Assembly: GCA_039960995.1 (NCBI GenBank)
Contig: JBDVKF010000075.1
Span: 186,001 to 250,000, forward strand
Source: JABSSA01 sp039960995
GTDB taxonomy: Bacteria > Pseudomonadota > Alphaproteobacteria > Rhodobacterales > Rhodobacteraceae
Reading direction: 5' to 3'
Length of the DNA stretch: 64,000 nucleotides
Each line of letters opens with the position of its first letter. Within the stretch, counting starts at the first letter, position 1. Below the pieces are notes generated by a model. The model made no database searches and was not told the DNA's origin. It saw only the letters and a list, made by a program, of their open reading frames with translations. Both the position numbers and the translations under genes were made by a program. Shown here one piece after another: positions 53,884-63,015 of this stretch.

Positions 53884-54333
53884 TCAGAAGGTTTTTGTCA
53901 TCAGATGGTACCCATCACGTAGGCGAAACCCGGAGCGTTTATAGAGACGTTGCGCGGTTTCATTTTGAACGTCGACCTCTAAATGCAGAGCCTTCAACCC
54001 TGCGTCGGCCAGCGCTTTTGGCAAAGCCAGCAACACTTCGGTCGCGATCCCGCGCCCGCGCACGCCGGGGCGGATGAAAAGTTCATCCACAAACCCGTCC
54101 ATCCCGCCGAACTCCAAAGACCAGCCAAACGACAACACGATGTATCCGATTGGCGCACGAGCGGGGCCAATCAAATAGGCGACCCCATGTGGGGATCCCT
54201 CAAGCAACTGCATAAGCGCGGCTTCACGTTGTTCTGTTGTGGTTGTCAGGCCTTCTTCAGTATGGAACGTGGCGACCAATGCCGACAAGCGATCAAAATG
54301 TTCGGCATTTGCCAATGTCAGTGCCGCGCTCAT
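53884..54333 (-). CDS. GNAT family N-acetyltransferase
   Basis: A 149-residue GNAT protein. Motif A is LFIRPGVRGRGIATEVLLALPKAL near 84-107, and ETAQRLYKRSGFRLRDGYHLM is the C-terminal motif. ATG 54333 overlaps the GrpB-family stop as ATGA, which decides the start over the longer frame from 54387. Substrate unknown. Confidence 0.85.
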   Translation of the reverse strand: MSAALTLANAEHFDRLSALVATFHTEEGLTTTTEQREAALMQLLEGSPHGVAYLIGPARAPIGYIVLSFGWSLEFGGMDGFVDELFIRPGVRGRGIATEVLLALPKALADAGLKALHLEVDVQNETAQRLYKRSGFRLRDGYHLMTKTF

Positions 54334-54842
54334 GAATGATGCTCCAATGCAAGGGCTTCGGCTTTGGAAATCCAACTGGATTTGCAATCACTATATTGCG
54401 CACCCCCTTCAGGATGTCGTGAGGCGCAGGCCGCTTTGACCGACGTATAAGCTGCACGCATGCTGGCATTTTTGCGCAATGCGTCGCGAAAAGCGAGGTG
54501 GCGCAACACACCTTCGTGCCCGACCGCGTAAGCGTGCGCATGAAACAAACGTTTGCCCGTGTCGGGGTCATCCCTGCGAAAGTAACGGCATCCCGGCAGG
54601 CCAAACTCCCCCATCCACTCATATCCTATGGATTCCAGTTTATCCCGAACGCCGTCCATCGAACCGTCATCTTTGAACACAGGCAATAGGTCGATGATCG
54701 GTTTCGCCGGAAGCCCCGGGACTGAGGTCGATCCGATATGGTGAACAGTGACCAAGCTCGGGCCACAAACTTCATGCCACAGGGCAATTTCGTCAGCGGC
54801 AATTATTGGCCACTCCGGATCAGGTGGGGCCAGTAGGCTCAT
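54330..54842 (-). CDS. GrpB family nucleotidyltransferase-like protein
   Basis: A 170-residue GrpB/UPF0157 protein. HIGSTSVPGLPAKPIIDLLPVF near 35-56 is the nucleotidyltransferase-like core with the GS and D-x-D-like pattern; HAHAYAVGHEGVLRHLAFRDALR follows. Family function is not well established. Its ends overlap both neighbours by four bases, so translation is coupled on both sides. Confidence 0.85.
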   Translation of the reverse strand: MSLLAPPDPEWPIIAADEIALWHEVCGPSLVTVHHIGSTSVPGLPAKPIIDLLPVFKDDGSMDGVRDKLESIGYEWMGEFGLPGCRYFRRDDPDTGKRLFHAHAYAVGHEGVLRHLAFRDALRKNASMRAAYTSVKAACASRHPEGGAQYSDCKSSWISKAEALALEHHS

Positions 54843-55780
54843 GGTAAACGGGCCAAACGCTGGGTCAGCAGGTCAAAGAAACCAACTGCATCCAGATCAC
54901 CAATGAATGTTGCATTTGCAGGGCGGTCAGTCACCCCCCACCAATCGGCAACGGTCATGCCCATTGTCAGTTCCGATTGCGTTTCGATTTCCACATTCAC
55001 CTTCCGCCCGGTGAAAAGGTCGGGTTGGATCAAATACGCGGTGACACACGGGTCATGAAGTGGCGCGCCTGCGCTGCCGTATTTTTCCTTGTCGAAGCGT
55101 TCAAAAAAGTCCGTCATTTGGGCAACCGCGATACCGGCCGCATTGCCAAGCGCGCGAAACGCATCATTCCGGGGCTGCGTGACAAGAGCCTTGTGCGTGA
55201 CATCCAGCGGCATCACGACGATGTCGACGCCACTTTTGAACACAATATCAGCCGCTTGCGGATCAACATAGATGTTAAATTCCGCAGTCGGAGTCATGTT
55301 GCCAACCTCAAAATATGCGCCACCCATCAAAACAATCTGTTGAACACGTTCGATGATATCCGGGGCACGTTCAAAGGCGGCCGCAATATTTGTCAAAGGC
55401 CCAAGCGGGCACAACGTGACGGTGCCAGAGTCTTCGGCGCGCAACGTGTTGATGATGTAATCAACAGCATGCTCAGATTGCAGAGCCATTTTAGGTTCTG
55501 GCAAATTCGGGCCATCCAGTCCGGTTTTGCCATGGACATGTTCGGCCGTCACCAATTCGCGCCCCAGTGGGCGATCACAGCCTGCGTAAATTTTGATGTC
55601 CGCTCGACCAACCAATTCACAAATGATGCGCGCATTGCGGGTCGTCAGGTCAAGAGGAACGTTGCCCGCCACAGCCGTGATCCCAAGGACGTCAATGTCT
55701 TCTGGGCTGGCCAAGGCAAGCAGTATGGCCACTGCGTCGTCTTGTCCGGGATCTGTATCGATAATTATTTTGCGAGTCAT
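54839..55780 (-). CDS. Nucleoside hydrolase (inosine-uridine type)
   Basis: A 313-residue nucleoside hydrolase that splits the N-glycosidic bond of ribonucleosides. The calcium-binding signature IIIDTDPGQDDAVAILLAL lies at 5-23; LCPLGPLTNIAAAF near 122-135 and the C-terminal LHDPCVTAYL near 233-242 complete the site. ATG 55780 starts just before the signature, favouring it over 55822. First gene of a four-gene coupled run. Confidence 0.9.
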   Translation of the reverse strand: MTRKIIIDTDPGQDDAVAILLALASPEDIDVLGITAVAGNVPLDLTTRNARIICELVGRADIKIYAGCDRPLGRELVTAEHVHGKTGLDGPNLPEPKMALQSEHAVDYIINTLRAEDSGTVTLCPLGPLTNIAAAFERAPDIIERVQQIVLMGGAYFEVGNMTPTAEFNIYVDPQAADIVFKSGVDIVVMPLDVTHKALVTQPRNDAFRALGNAAGIAVAQMTDFFERFDKEKYGSAGAPLHDPCVTAYLIQPDLFTGRKVNVEIETQSELTMGMTVADWWGVTDRPANATFIGDLDAVGFFDLLTQRLARLP

Positions 55781-56227
55781 TGGCTGCCCTATGTTTTGGG
55801 CAGACAGTGACAAGTGCGACAAAGGAAGTCCATACAGGCTCTTGGCAATTGGATCTGAGGTTGGCCTGCATTGGCGACATTTTGCAGCAAGAACCGCAAA
55901 CCAGCCGACTTGTTTTGATCAAACATTCCAGCCGAAAATCTCGTGTCGATTTGTCAAATATCCACAAACTGAAACATTGACGTTGCACGACCCTGCGGGA
56001 ACATTGAGCGTTCGTGTAATTGACGCAGGGATTGAACTCTATTTAGAAAGCGATTTCAGTCAGGTTGCAAATTAGACCATGTTGAATGGCAATCCATCAA
56101 TGCAAAATATGTGAACGGCACACGTGACATCTGCGCGGCACGATTTAACAGCAAAGATCGTGAGGCATTAAATGCCCGCTATGCCTCCGGTTTTTTTTTC
56201 GCCTTCAGGACATGTCAGGTATTCGTT
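55781..56227. other. Intergenic region with possible plus-strand remnant
   Basis: About 450 bases without a confident gene. A plus-strand frame in its middle ends at 56075 with a plausible tail (TLHDPAGTLSVRVIDAGIEL, YLESDFSQVAN) but its upstream part runs antisense into the nucleoside hydrolase gene. Near 56111 a GTG opens VNGTRDICAARFNSKDREAL, which crosses the terminator below. The region could hold an untranslated RNA or remains of a gene. It also holds the hydrolase promoter. Confidence 0.4.
56162..56199 (+). terminator. Orphan plus-strand intrinsic terminator
   Basis: GAGGCAT (56162-56168), 12-base loop, ATGCCTC (56181-56187), then CGG and nine T (56191-56199). The T-run is only on the plus strand, yet the nearest genes on both sides are on the minus strand. 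Confidence 0.75.
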
Positions 56228-57040
56228 TCATCGTTTGAGTGCGTGCTTTGCCTGATCCCAAAGGGCATCCATTTCTTCAAGAGTGCTGTCCTCGGGACGT
56301 CGGTTGCTTTTGGCAAGCTCTGTTTCGATCCACTCAAACCGGGCTGTAAATTTAGCATTTGTCTTGCGCAAGGCCTCTTCAGGTTCGATCTCCAGATGGC
56401 GCGCCAGATTGGCCATGACAAACAGAAGGTCGCCAAATTCACCCACCATTTCGTCATGTGATTTGTGATCTCGCGCTTCGATCAACTCACGAGTTTCTTC
56501 CTGTAATTTATCCAGAACTTGGTCGATTTCAGGCCAATCAAACCCCACACGTGCCGCACGTTTTTGCAATTTAACCGCACGCAGTAGGGCTGGCAGGTTT
56601 TGCGCGACACCGTCCAATGTCCCTTGTTGGGCCTTTGTTGCGCGTTCTGCTGCCTTTATCGCTTCCCAATCGCGGGTTTGTTGTTCCGCGCTTTTGTTAC
56701 GGTTTTCGTCCCCAAACACATGGGGGTGACGGTCGACCATCTTGTCTGAGATTTTCTGAACAACGCTTTGAAAGCTGAAATGCCCTGCTTCCTCGCCAAT
56801 CGCTCCGTGATAAACGGATTGCAGCAAGAGATCGCCCAATTCGCCTTCCAGTTCAGGCCAGTCTTTACGTTCAATCGCGTCGGCAACTTCATACGCTTCT
56901 TCGATGGTATAGGGCGCAATGGTTTCGAATGTTTGTTCGATATCCCATGGACACCCAGTTTCGGGATCGCGCAAACGCCGCATGATTTCCAACAAACGTT
57001 CAATCCCTGCGGATTTGTCATGGATCAGATTGTCGCTCAT
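56228..57040 (-). CDS. mazG: Nucleoside triphosphate pyrophosphohydrolase MazG
   Basis: A 270-residue protein with two MazG domains. The first has the EExxE-type motif EEAYEVADAIERKDWPELEGELGDLL near 44-69; the second, EETRELIEARDHKSHDEMVGEFGDLL, near 180-205. It hydrolyses NTPs to NMP and PPi, cleaning abnormal nucleotides and lowering ppGpp in E. coli. ATG 57040 follows GGGGACACACA. A longer open frame extends to 57367 but overlaps the divergent M20 gene, so it is not used. Confidence 0.93.
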   Translation of the reverse strand: MSDNLIHDKSAGIERLLEIMRRLRDPETGCPWDIEQTFETIAPYTIEEAYEVADAIERKDWPELEGELGDLLLQSVYHGAIGEEAGHFSFQSVVQKISDKMVDRHPHVFGDENRNKSAEQQTRDWEAIKAAERATKAQQGTLDGVAQNLPALLRAVKLQKRAARVGFDWPEIDQVLDKLQEETRELIEARDHKSHDEMVGEFGDLLFVMANLARHLEIEPEEALRKTNAKFTARFEWIETELAKSNRRPEDSTLEEMDALWDQAKHALKR

Positions 57041-57116
57041 TGTGTGTCCCCATTGCAGACCGGACCAATTCGGGTTCAACTGCTTCTTGAAGCATTCGCA
57101 TAACAGGAGTCCAGTC

Positions 57117-58283
57117 ATGGCGGTCATCAACCGTATAGGAGACCTTGCGTCAGAGATGACGGAATGGCGCCGGCATCTGCACACCATCCCGGAACTAAGT
57201 TTTGATTGTCCAAAAACCGCGGCATTCATCGCAGCGCGGTTGCGTGAATTTGACGTGGACGAGATTGAGGAAGGTATCGCGCAAACTGGTATTGTGGCGA
57301 TCATCAACGGGCAGGGCGATGGTCCCACGATTGGGTTGCGCGCTGATTTTGATGCGCTTCCTATCATTGAGGAAACCGGGGTCGATTATGCGTCGACACA
57401 TGCGGGCAATATGCATGCCTGCGGTCATGACGGGCATACGGCAATGTTGCTGGGTGCGGCGAAATACCTGTCAGAAACCCGTAATTTCAGTGGCCGAGTC
57501 GCGTTGATCTTTCAACCCGCCGAAGAAGAAGGTGGCGGTGCTGAAGTCATGTGTCAGGACGGCATAATGGATCGATATGACATCGAACAGGTCTATGCAT
57601 TGCATAACGTTCCTGGTCTTGAGCTTGGCGGATTTTTCACGACACCAGGACCCATCATGGCAGCCGTTGATACATTTACGATCAATATCACAGGCCATGG
57701 CGGCCACGCGGCTATGCCACAAGAAACGAAAGATCCTATTGTGGCGGCATGTGGTATCGTTCAGGCCATCCAAACAATCGTCAGCCGCAATCATCATGCG
57801 GGCGAGGATTTGGTGATTTCAGTCACGCAAATTCACACCGGAACCGTTAACAACGTGATCCCGACAACCGCTTATATCAATGGAACCGTGCGTACTTTTG
57901 ATAAGAATGTTCAAGACATGGCCGAGCGGCGATTAAACGAGATCGTCGCCGGGCAGGCGGCCAGTTACGGGGTCGAGGCTGAATTGATTTACGAAAGACA
58001 CTATCCCTCAACCGTAAATGCGGCCCCAGAAACCGCGTTTGCTGTTGAAGTGGCTAAGGGCGTGGCCGGGCAAGCCCCAGTGGTTGATACGGTTGAGAAA
58101 GTCGCCGGAGCAGAAGATTTTTCGTTCATGCTGAATGAAAGACCGGGCGCTTATCTGTTTTTGGGGGCCGGAGAAGGAGCCGCGTTGCACAATCCGGAAT
58201 TCAATTTTAACGATGAAATCTCACCCATTGGGGCGACTTTTTTCGCGCGTTTGGTTGAAACTGCCCAACCGGTGGCGCGTTAA
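57117..58283 (+). CDS. M20 family amidohydrolase (hippurate hydrolase-like)
   Basis: A 388-residue M20D metallopeptidase-fold amidohydrolase. MHACGHDGHTAML near 100-112 and FQPAEEEGGGAEVM near 133-146 carry the dinuclear metal ligands; a dimerisation domain spans about 185-295. It should remove an acyl or amide group from an amino acid or guanidino compound. ATG 57117 follows ACAGGAGTCC. It overlaps the next gene as TAATG and so is part of an operon with two ureohydrolases. Confidence 0.88.
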   Translation: MAVINRIGDLASEMTEWRRHLHTIPELSFDCPKTAAFIAARLREFDVDEIEEGIAQTGIVAIINGQGDGPTIGLRADFDALPIIEETGVDYASTHAGNMHACGHDGHTAMLLGAAKYLSETRNFSGRVALIFQPAEEEGGGAEVMCQDGIMDRYDIEQVYALHNVPGLELGGFFTTPGPIMAAVDTFTINITGHGGHAAMPQETKDPIVAACGIVQAIQTIVSRNHHAGEDLVISVTQIHTGTVNNVIPTTAYINGTVRTFDKNVQDMAERRLNEIVAGQAASYGVEAELIYERHYPSTVNAAPETAFAVEVAKGVAGQAPVVDTVEKVAGAEDFSFMLNERPGAYLFLGAGEGAALHNPEFNFNDEISPIGATFFARLVETAQPVAR

Positions 58284-59251
58284 TGGCCTTAGAAGACGCC
58301 AAAAAGCAGATCGATATGGCCTTTACGCGGGACGATCCGCGCGGGCCGTCCTTTGAACTGACCTTTGCTGGGGCCACATCTTTTTTGCGTCGACGCTATA
58401 CCAAGGATCTGACAGGTGTTGATATCGCGGTGACCGGTATCCCGTTTGATCAAGCAGTTACAAACCGACCCGGAACCCGTCTGGGCCCACGTGCCATTCG
58501 CGAAGCCTCGTCGCTGCAGGCCGCGGATGCGCCTTACGGATGGCCGTTTGATGTCATGTGCGAACACACCGTCATCGATTATGGGGATCTCGCCTTTGAT
58601 TATGCCGATATCCAAAGCTTTCCAGCGGCACTCACAAACCACATTGGTGGAATATTGGATGCAGGGGCGGCCAGCGTCGCCTTGGGCGGGGATCATTACA
58701 TCTCGTTCCCGATCTTAAAGGCCTATGCAGATCGCTATGGCCCGATCAGCCTCATTCAAATCGATGCTCATACTGATACGTGGCCCGATGACGACATGAA
58801 CCGGATCGATCATGGAACGATGTTTTACAAAGCGGTGAAATCCGGCCTCGTTGATCCCGCAACATCTGTGCAAATTGGCATTCGCACAACGAACTCAGAT
58901 ACCCTTGGGGTTAACATCATTGATGCCCCCGAATTTCATCGTATCGGGCCCGAAGCCGCAGCGGCACGTGTCAAAGACATTGTGGGTGATCGACCAACCT
59001 ATCTGACATTTGATATTGATGGATTGGACCCAGCTTTTGCACCGGGCACAGGAACGCCCGTCTGGGGCGGGTTGTCGTCTGCACAAGCTGCCGCATTGAT
59101 GCGCGCCCTTGCTGGAATAAACATTCGTGGTGGGGACATTGTCGAAGTGTCGCCACCCTTTGATACGGCTGGAGCCACGGCAATCGCCGGGGCACATGTC
59201 GCCGTTGAACTTTGCTGCCTTCTGGGCTGGAGGATGCGCGAGAATGACTAA
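58283..59251 (+). CDS. Ureohydrolase family protein (agmatinase-like), paralogue 1
   Basis: A 322-residue ureohydrolase. Metal motifs are GGDHYIS (135-141), DAHTDTWPDDD (161-171) and FDIDGLDPAFAPGTGTP near 243-259. All expected metal-binding His and Asp are present; GGDHS has Tyr in place of Ser. It should hydrolyse a guanidino group to an amine and urea. Candidates are agmatine, guanidinobutyrate, guanidinopropionate or another; the substrate is not fixed. Overlaps the M20 gene by one base upstream and its paralogue by eight bases downstream. Confidence 0.85.
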   Translation: MALEDAKKQIDMAFTRDDPRGPSFELTFAGATSFLRRRYTKDLTGVDIAVTGIPFDQAVTNRPGTRLGPRAIREASSLQAADAPYGWPFDVMCEHTVIDYGDLAFDYADIQSFPAALTNHIGGILDAGAASVALGGDHYISFPILKAYADRYGPISLIQIDAHTDTWPDDDMNRIDHGTMFYKAVKSGLVDPATSVQIGIRTTNSDTLGVNIIDAPEFHRIGPEAAAARVKDIVGDRPTYLTFDIDGLDPAFAPGTGTPVWGGLSSAQAAALMRALAGINIRGGDIVEVSPPFDTAGATAIAGAHVAVELCCLLGWRMREND

Positions 59252-60188
59252 GAACCAACCGATCGGCGGGAATGAACTGGCTCGCTTTTCCGGACCCAAC
59301 ACGTTTATGCGTCTGCCCGCCGCGAATGATCTCAAAGGGCTTGATGTCGCGTTTCTGGGCATCCCAATGGATATCGGAACATCTTGGCGCTCTGGTACGC
59401 GGTTCGGGCCAAAACAGGTGCGCAGCGAATCCGCGATGATACGGCCCTACAACGTACAAACGGGGGCTGCGCCATTTGACAGTTTGCAATGTGCCGATAT
59501 TGGCGATTTGGCGATAAATACATTTTCGCTTTCGGACAGTTTACGTATTATTCAAACCAGTTACGACGCGATCTTAAACTATGATATTATGCCAATGGCG
59601 GTAGGTGGCGATCATTCTATTACCTTGCCGATCCTGCGATCCATTGCCAAACGTCATGGCCCGGTCGCGCTTATTCACATCGATGCGCATGCGGATGTTA
59701 ATGACGAAATGTTCGGCGAACGTGAAACTCATGGGACAGTGTTCCGGCGCGCCTATGAAGAAGGCCTGCTGCGCCCTGAAAAAGTGTATCAAGTTGGGTT
59801 GCGTGGCACCGGGTATACTGCCGACGATTTTAAAGTGGCCGAAAGCTGGGGGTTTCAGCAATGGCCCGCACCAGAAATCTGGCATCGCCCGCTTGATGGG
59901 TTGGGGGCTGAAATACGCCGTGATATTGGTGAGGTTCCAACCTATGTCACTTTTGACATCGACAGTCTGGACCCTGCCTTTGCGCCGGGCACTGGCACGC
60001 CAGAAATAGGCGGGCTGACGACGCCGCAAGCGATGCAGCTTATTCGTGCACTGCGTGGAGTGAACATCGTTGGTGGTGATCTGGTCGAGGTGTCACCGCC
60101 TTATGACACATCAGGGAACACCGCATTGACGGCTGCCAACATCCTTTACGAAATGCTTTGCGTTTTGCCTGGGGTCACCTATCGATAA
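59244..60188 (+). CDS. Ureohydrolase family protein (agmatinase-like), paralogue 2
   Basis: A 314-residue ureohydrolase with the canonical motifs GGDHS (121-125), DAHADVND (147-154) and FDIDSLDPAFAPGTGTP near 230-246. Clearly related to, but well diverged from, the preceding gene. It could form a mixed complex with it or act on a different guanidino compound. ATG 59244 has GGAGGATGCG upstream and overlaps the previous gene by eight bases. Last gene of the coupled M20-ureohydrolase operon. Confidence 0.88.
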   Translation: MTKNQPIGGNELARFSGPNTFMRLPAANDLKGLDVAFLGIPMDIGTSWRSGTRFGPKQVRSESAMIRPYNVQTGAAPFDSLQCADIGDLAINTFSLSDSLRIIQTSYDAILNYDIMPMAVGGDHSITLPILRSIAKRHGPVALIHIDAHADVNDEMFGERETHGTVFRRAYEEGLLRPEKVYQVGLRGTGYTADDFKVAESWGFQQWPAPEIWHRPLDGLGAEIRRDIGEVPTYVTFDIDSLDPAFAPGTGTPEIGGLTTPQAMQLIRALRGVNIVGGDLVEVSPPYDTSGNTALTAANILYEMLCVLPGVTYR

Positions 60189-60221
60189 CCGTCACTACAA
60201 TCGCTTGAAGAACGGCATAGA

Positions 60222-60635
60222 ATGAGAATTTCCATGTATTTCCTATTGTTTCTGATCGTTTTGGTTGTTGCCGGCATGATCTGGTTTCGTGTGGCACCAA
60301 GCGACAAACAACACTGGCATGTGTTTATTACGGATACTGAAAACGCGGATCATATTTTCGGTGTGACACGCGTTATCGAAGGGTCGCCCGACAAGCTTGA
60401 TGCCTTTAACGCGTCCTTTTCGTCAGAAGCGCGTACAGAAATATTGGCGGGCGCGGTTCAGGATGGGCACATTTCCTATGTCACGCGCAGCAAAGTTTGG
60501 GGATTCCCGGATTACACCACAGTGCAATTGGTGGATGACCAGCTGCGTATCTTTGCCCGTTTGCGATTTGGCAGGTCAGATTTAGGCGTTAACCGCGCCC
60601 GAATTGACCGGATCTTGGCCGCTCTCAAGGGATGA
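60222..60635 (+). CDS. DUF1499 family protein
   Basis: A 137-residue protein with one N-terminal hydrophobic helix (about 5-22) and a DUF1499-like body. YVTRSKVWGFPDYTTVQL near 86-103 and LRFGRSDLGVNRARIDRIL near 116-134 are conserved. Probably anchored in the inner membrane with a periplasmic domain. Function unknown. Start could be ATG 60222 or ATG 60234. The 3' end overlaps an opposite-strand gene by 54 bases. Confidence 0.75.
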   Translation: MRISMYFLLFLIVLVVAGMIWFRVAPSDKQHWHVFITDTENADHIFGVTRVIEGSPDKLDAFNASFSSEARTEILAGAVQDGHISYVTRSKVWGFPDYTTVQLVDDQLRIFARLRFGRSDLGVNRARIDRILAALKG

Positions 60636-60860
60636 GCTCGCACAGCCGCTGGACACTTCGCGCCACATTGGAACGTTCAAAGACATCTGACATTGCGCCA
60701 TGAACATACGTCCATCGACCTGCAAACAGATCATCTGACCCAATTCAATGCGATCCCCGGATCGATCTGTGCAATAGCAATCGATCGTCCGTCCTTGCTG
60801 TGTTTTAACGTCCGCCAACACGGGGCTGGCCAGTAACAATGATAGAAAAATAGCTCTCAT
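60582..60860 (-). CDS. Small secreted Cys-rich protein of unknown function
   Basis: A 92-residue protein with signal peptide MRAIFLSLLLASPVLA. The mature part has five Cys (DCYC, MIC, AQC, SGC), so disulfide bonds in the periplasm are likely. Homologous-looking short proteins occur in Rhodobacterales without known function. Its end overlaps the DUF1499 gene tail to tail, and it is divergent from prfA. Confidence 0.7.
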   Translation of the reverse strand: MRAIFLSLLLASPVLADVKTQQGRTIDCYCTDRSGDRIELGQMICLQVDGRMFMAQCQMSLNVPMWREVSSGCASSSLESGQDPVNSGAVNA

Positions 60861-60922
60861 TGGAAAATTATAGCATGCGTCTGGCTCTTGACCAAGCCTG
60901 AGCCATCAAGCAAACGATCACA

Positions 60923-61972
60923 ATGATACCATTAGAACGCCTTTTACAGATCAAAGAACGATTCGAGTATCTCGAGGCGGCAATGGTCGATGGTTCGGCA
61001 GACATTGCGGCTTTGGCCAAAGAATACGCAGGCCTGAAACCTGTGGTCGACCAAATCGTAGCTTGGCAAAAGCTGTGTGACGACTTGGAAGAAGCAGAAG
61101 GGATGTTGGCTGATCCCGAAATGAAAGCCCTCGCAGAAGAAGAATTGCCAGAATTGCGCAAAGCTCTGCCCGAAGCGGAAGCGGCGCTGCAAATCGCCTT
61201 GTTGCCCAAAGATACCGCTGACGCACGTCCGGCAATGTTGGAGATCCGTCCTGGTACAGGCGGGGATGAGGCGGCTCTTTTTGCGGGTGACTTGTTGCGC
61301 ATGTATCAGCGGTTTGTCGAAACCAAGGGCTGGGGTTTTAACATCATCGAAGAGCAGGCCACAGAATTGGGCGGTATCAAAGAAGTGACCGCGCACATCA
61401 CTGGCGAAAATGTGTTTGCGCGGATGAAATACGAATCCGGTGTTCATCGGGTGCAACGGGTGCCCGAAACCGAATCTGGCGGGCGTGTTCATACATCTGC
61501 TGCGACCGTCGCAGTTCTGCCAGAAGCCGAAGAGGTCGACATTCGGATCGAACCTAATGACATCCGCATTGATACGATGCGCTCCAGTGGCTCTGGTGGT
61601 CAGCACGTCAATACGACTGATTCCGCAGTTCGTATTACCCATGAACCAAGCGGCATCGTCGTGACCAGTTCCGAAAAATCACAGCATCGCAATCGTGAAA
61701 TCGCGATGCAGGTATTGCGTGCACGCCTTTACGATTTGGAACGACAACGTGCGCATGACGAACGATCCGCTGATCGCGCGGCGCAAATCGGGTCGGGCGA
61801 CAGATCCGAACGCATCCGTACCTACAATTTCCCGCAAGGGCGCATGACAGATCACCGCATCGGTCTGACTTTGTATCGGTTAGATTCGATCATGGGCGGC
61901 GATCTGGACGAAATTATTGACGCGCTGACAGCGGATGATCAGGCCTGTAAATTGGCCGAGATGCAGTCGTGA
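60923..61972 (+). CDS. prfA: Peptide chain release factor 1
   Basis: A 349-residue class I release factor for UAA and UAG. The catalytic GGQ motif lies in SGSGGQHVNTTDSAVRI near 223-239; the anticodon-like region precedes it. EIRPGTGGDEAALFAGDLLRMY is typical. The TGA overlaps the GTG of prmC, which methylates the Gln of this GGQ, so maker and target are co-expressed. Confidence 0.95.
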   Translation: MIPLERLLQIKERFEYLEAAMVDGSADIAALAKEYAGLKPVVDQIVAWQKLCDDLEEAEGMLADPEMKALAEEELPELRKALPEAEAALQIALLPKDTADARPAMLEIRPGTGGDEAALFAGDLLRMYQRFVETKGWGFNIIEEQATELGGIKEVTAHITGENVFARMKYESGVHRVQRVPETESGGRVHTSAATVAVLPEAEEVDIRIEPNDIRIDTMRSSGSGGQHVNTTDSAVRITHEPSGIVVTSSEKSQHRNREIAMQVLRARLYDLERQRAHDERSADRAAQIGSGDRSERIRTYNFPQGRMTDHRIGLTLYRLDSIMGGDLDEIIDALTADDQACKLAEMQS

Positions 61973-62805
61973 CGACCGCCGCCGAAGCCATGTTCGCCGC
62001 CACTGCAAGGTTGCGCGCGGCTGGTGTACCGGACCCGGCTAGAGATGCCCGTGTTTTGTTGGCCCACGCGGCCAAGGTGGATGCAACCCGTGTTACATTG
62101 ATCGCACCCGAGGATATCGCACCCGATATCGAGGAACGGTTTGATCATTTGATTTCACTGCGTGCCATTCGCGTGCCGGTCTCGCATTTGATTGGCGCAA
62201 GAGAGTTTTATGGACGCAGTTTTAACATCAGCGCGGATGTGCTTGATCCACGTCCAGAAACAGAAACTCTGATCGAAGCGGCATTGGCCAATCCATTCGA
62301 ACGTGTGTTGGATTTGGGTGTTGGATCGGGCTGTATTGTTGTGACATTGCTTTGTGAACAACCTGACGCAAAAGGTATCGGTATAGATCTGTCCGAAGCT
62401 GCGTGTTTGCAAGCAAGTGCCAATGCCGTCACGCATGGCGTCGCCAGCCGTTTGGAGATTCAGCAAAGCGACTGGTTCGAAAACGTGGAAGGGCGGTTTG
62501 ATTTGATCGTGTCCAATCCGCCATATCTGAGCCAAGCGGAAATGAACGATGTATCACCAGAACTGGCCCGCCATGAACCACGTATGGCGCTGACCGATGA
62601 AGGGGATGGGCTGGCCGCATATCGCATCATTGCCGGGCAGGGCGCTGCCTATTTATTAGACGGTGGGCGCGTGATGGTCGAGATCGGTTGGCAGCAGGGT
62701 GAGTCCGTCCAAGCGCTGTTTCAAGAGCATGGCTGGGCCAACGTAAACATTTTGCAAGATTTGGATGGCCGGGATCGTGTCGTAAGCTCGCAAAATCCAG
62801 CCTAA
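61969..62805 (+). CDS. prmC: Peptide chain release factor N5-glutamine methyltransferase
   Basis: A 278-residue SAM-dependent methyltransferase. The signature LIVSNPPYLSQAEM near 180-193 binds the glutamine; VLDLGVGSGCIVVTLL near 112-127 binds SAM. An N-terminal helical PrmC domain spans about 5-70. Starts with GTG at 61969, overlapping prfA by four bases. Confidence 0.95.
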   Translation: MTTAAEAMFAATARLRAAGVPDPARDARVLLAHAAKVDATRVTLIAPEDIAPDIEERFDHLISLRAIRVPVSHLIGAREFYGRSFNISADVLDPRPETETLIEAALANPFERVLDLGVGSGCIVVTLLCEQPDAKGIGIDLSEAACLQASANAVTHGVASRLEIQQSDWFENVEGRFDLIVSNPPYLSQAEMNDVSPELARHEPRMALTDEGDGLAAYRIIAGQGAAYLLDGGRVMVEIGWQQGESVQALFQEHGWANVNILQDLDGRDRVVSSQNPA

Positions 62806-63015
62806 TTGGCGCAAATTGTCGCCCTTTCGTTAGGAAATGTGTAAAAATATGGATTAGCTCTTGCTCCGTGCCGGACTCCGTGCATATTCAGTCTCGTCTG
62901 CACACACCGACGCTGCTCGTCGCGTGCAGAAGACGCCCACTTCCGATCGCAATATTGGGTTCAGCGCTCGAACAGCGCCGCGATCAGCAACTTAGGCAAA
63001 AGCAGACCTTTATTC

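Noticed and set aside
55593..56075. 160-residue plus-strand frame over the nucleoside hydrolase start
   Set aside because: The first half is antisense to conserved nucleoside hydrolase codons. Only the tail beyond 55780 could be independent, and it has no start or ribosome site.
56228..60188. MazG next to hydrolases as a possible defence cassette
   Set aside because: MazG here is the two-domain housekeeping form, divergent from a metabolic operon, with no nuclease, sensor or effector genes nearby.
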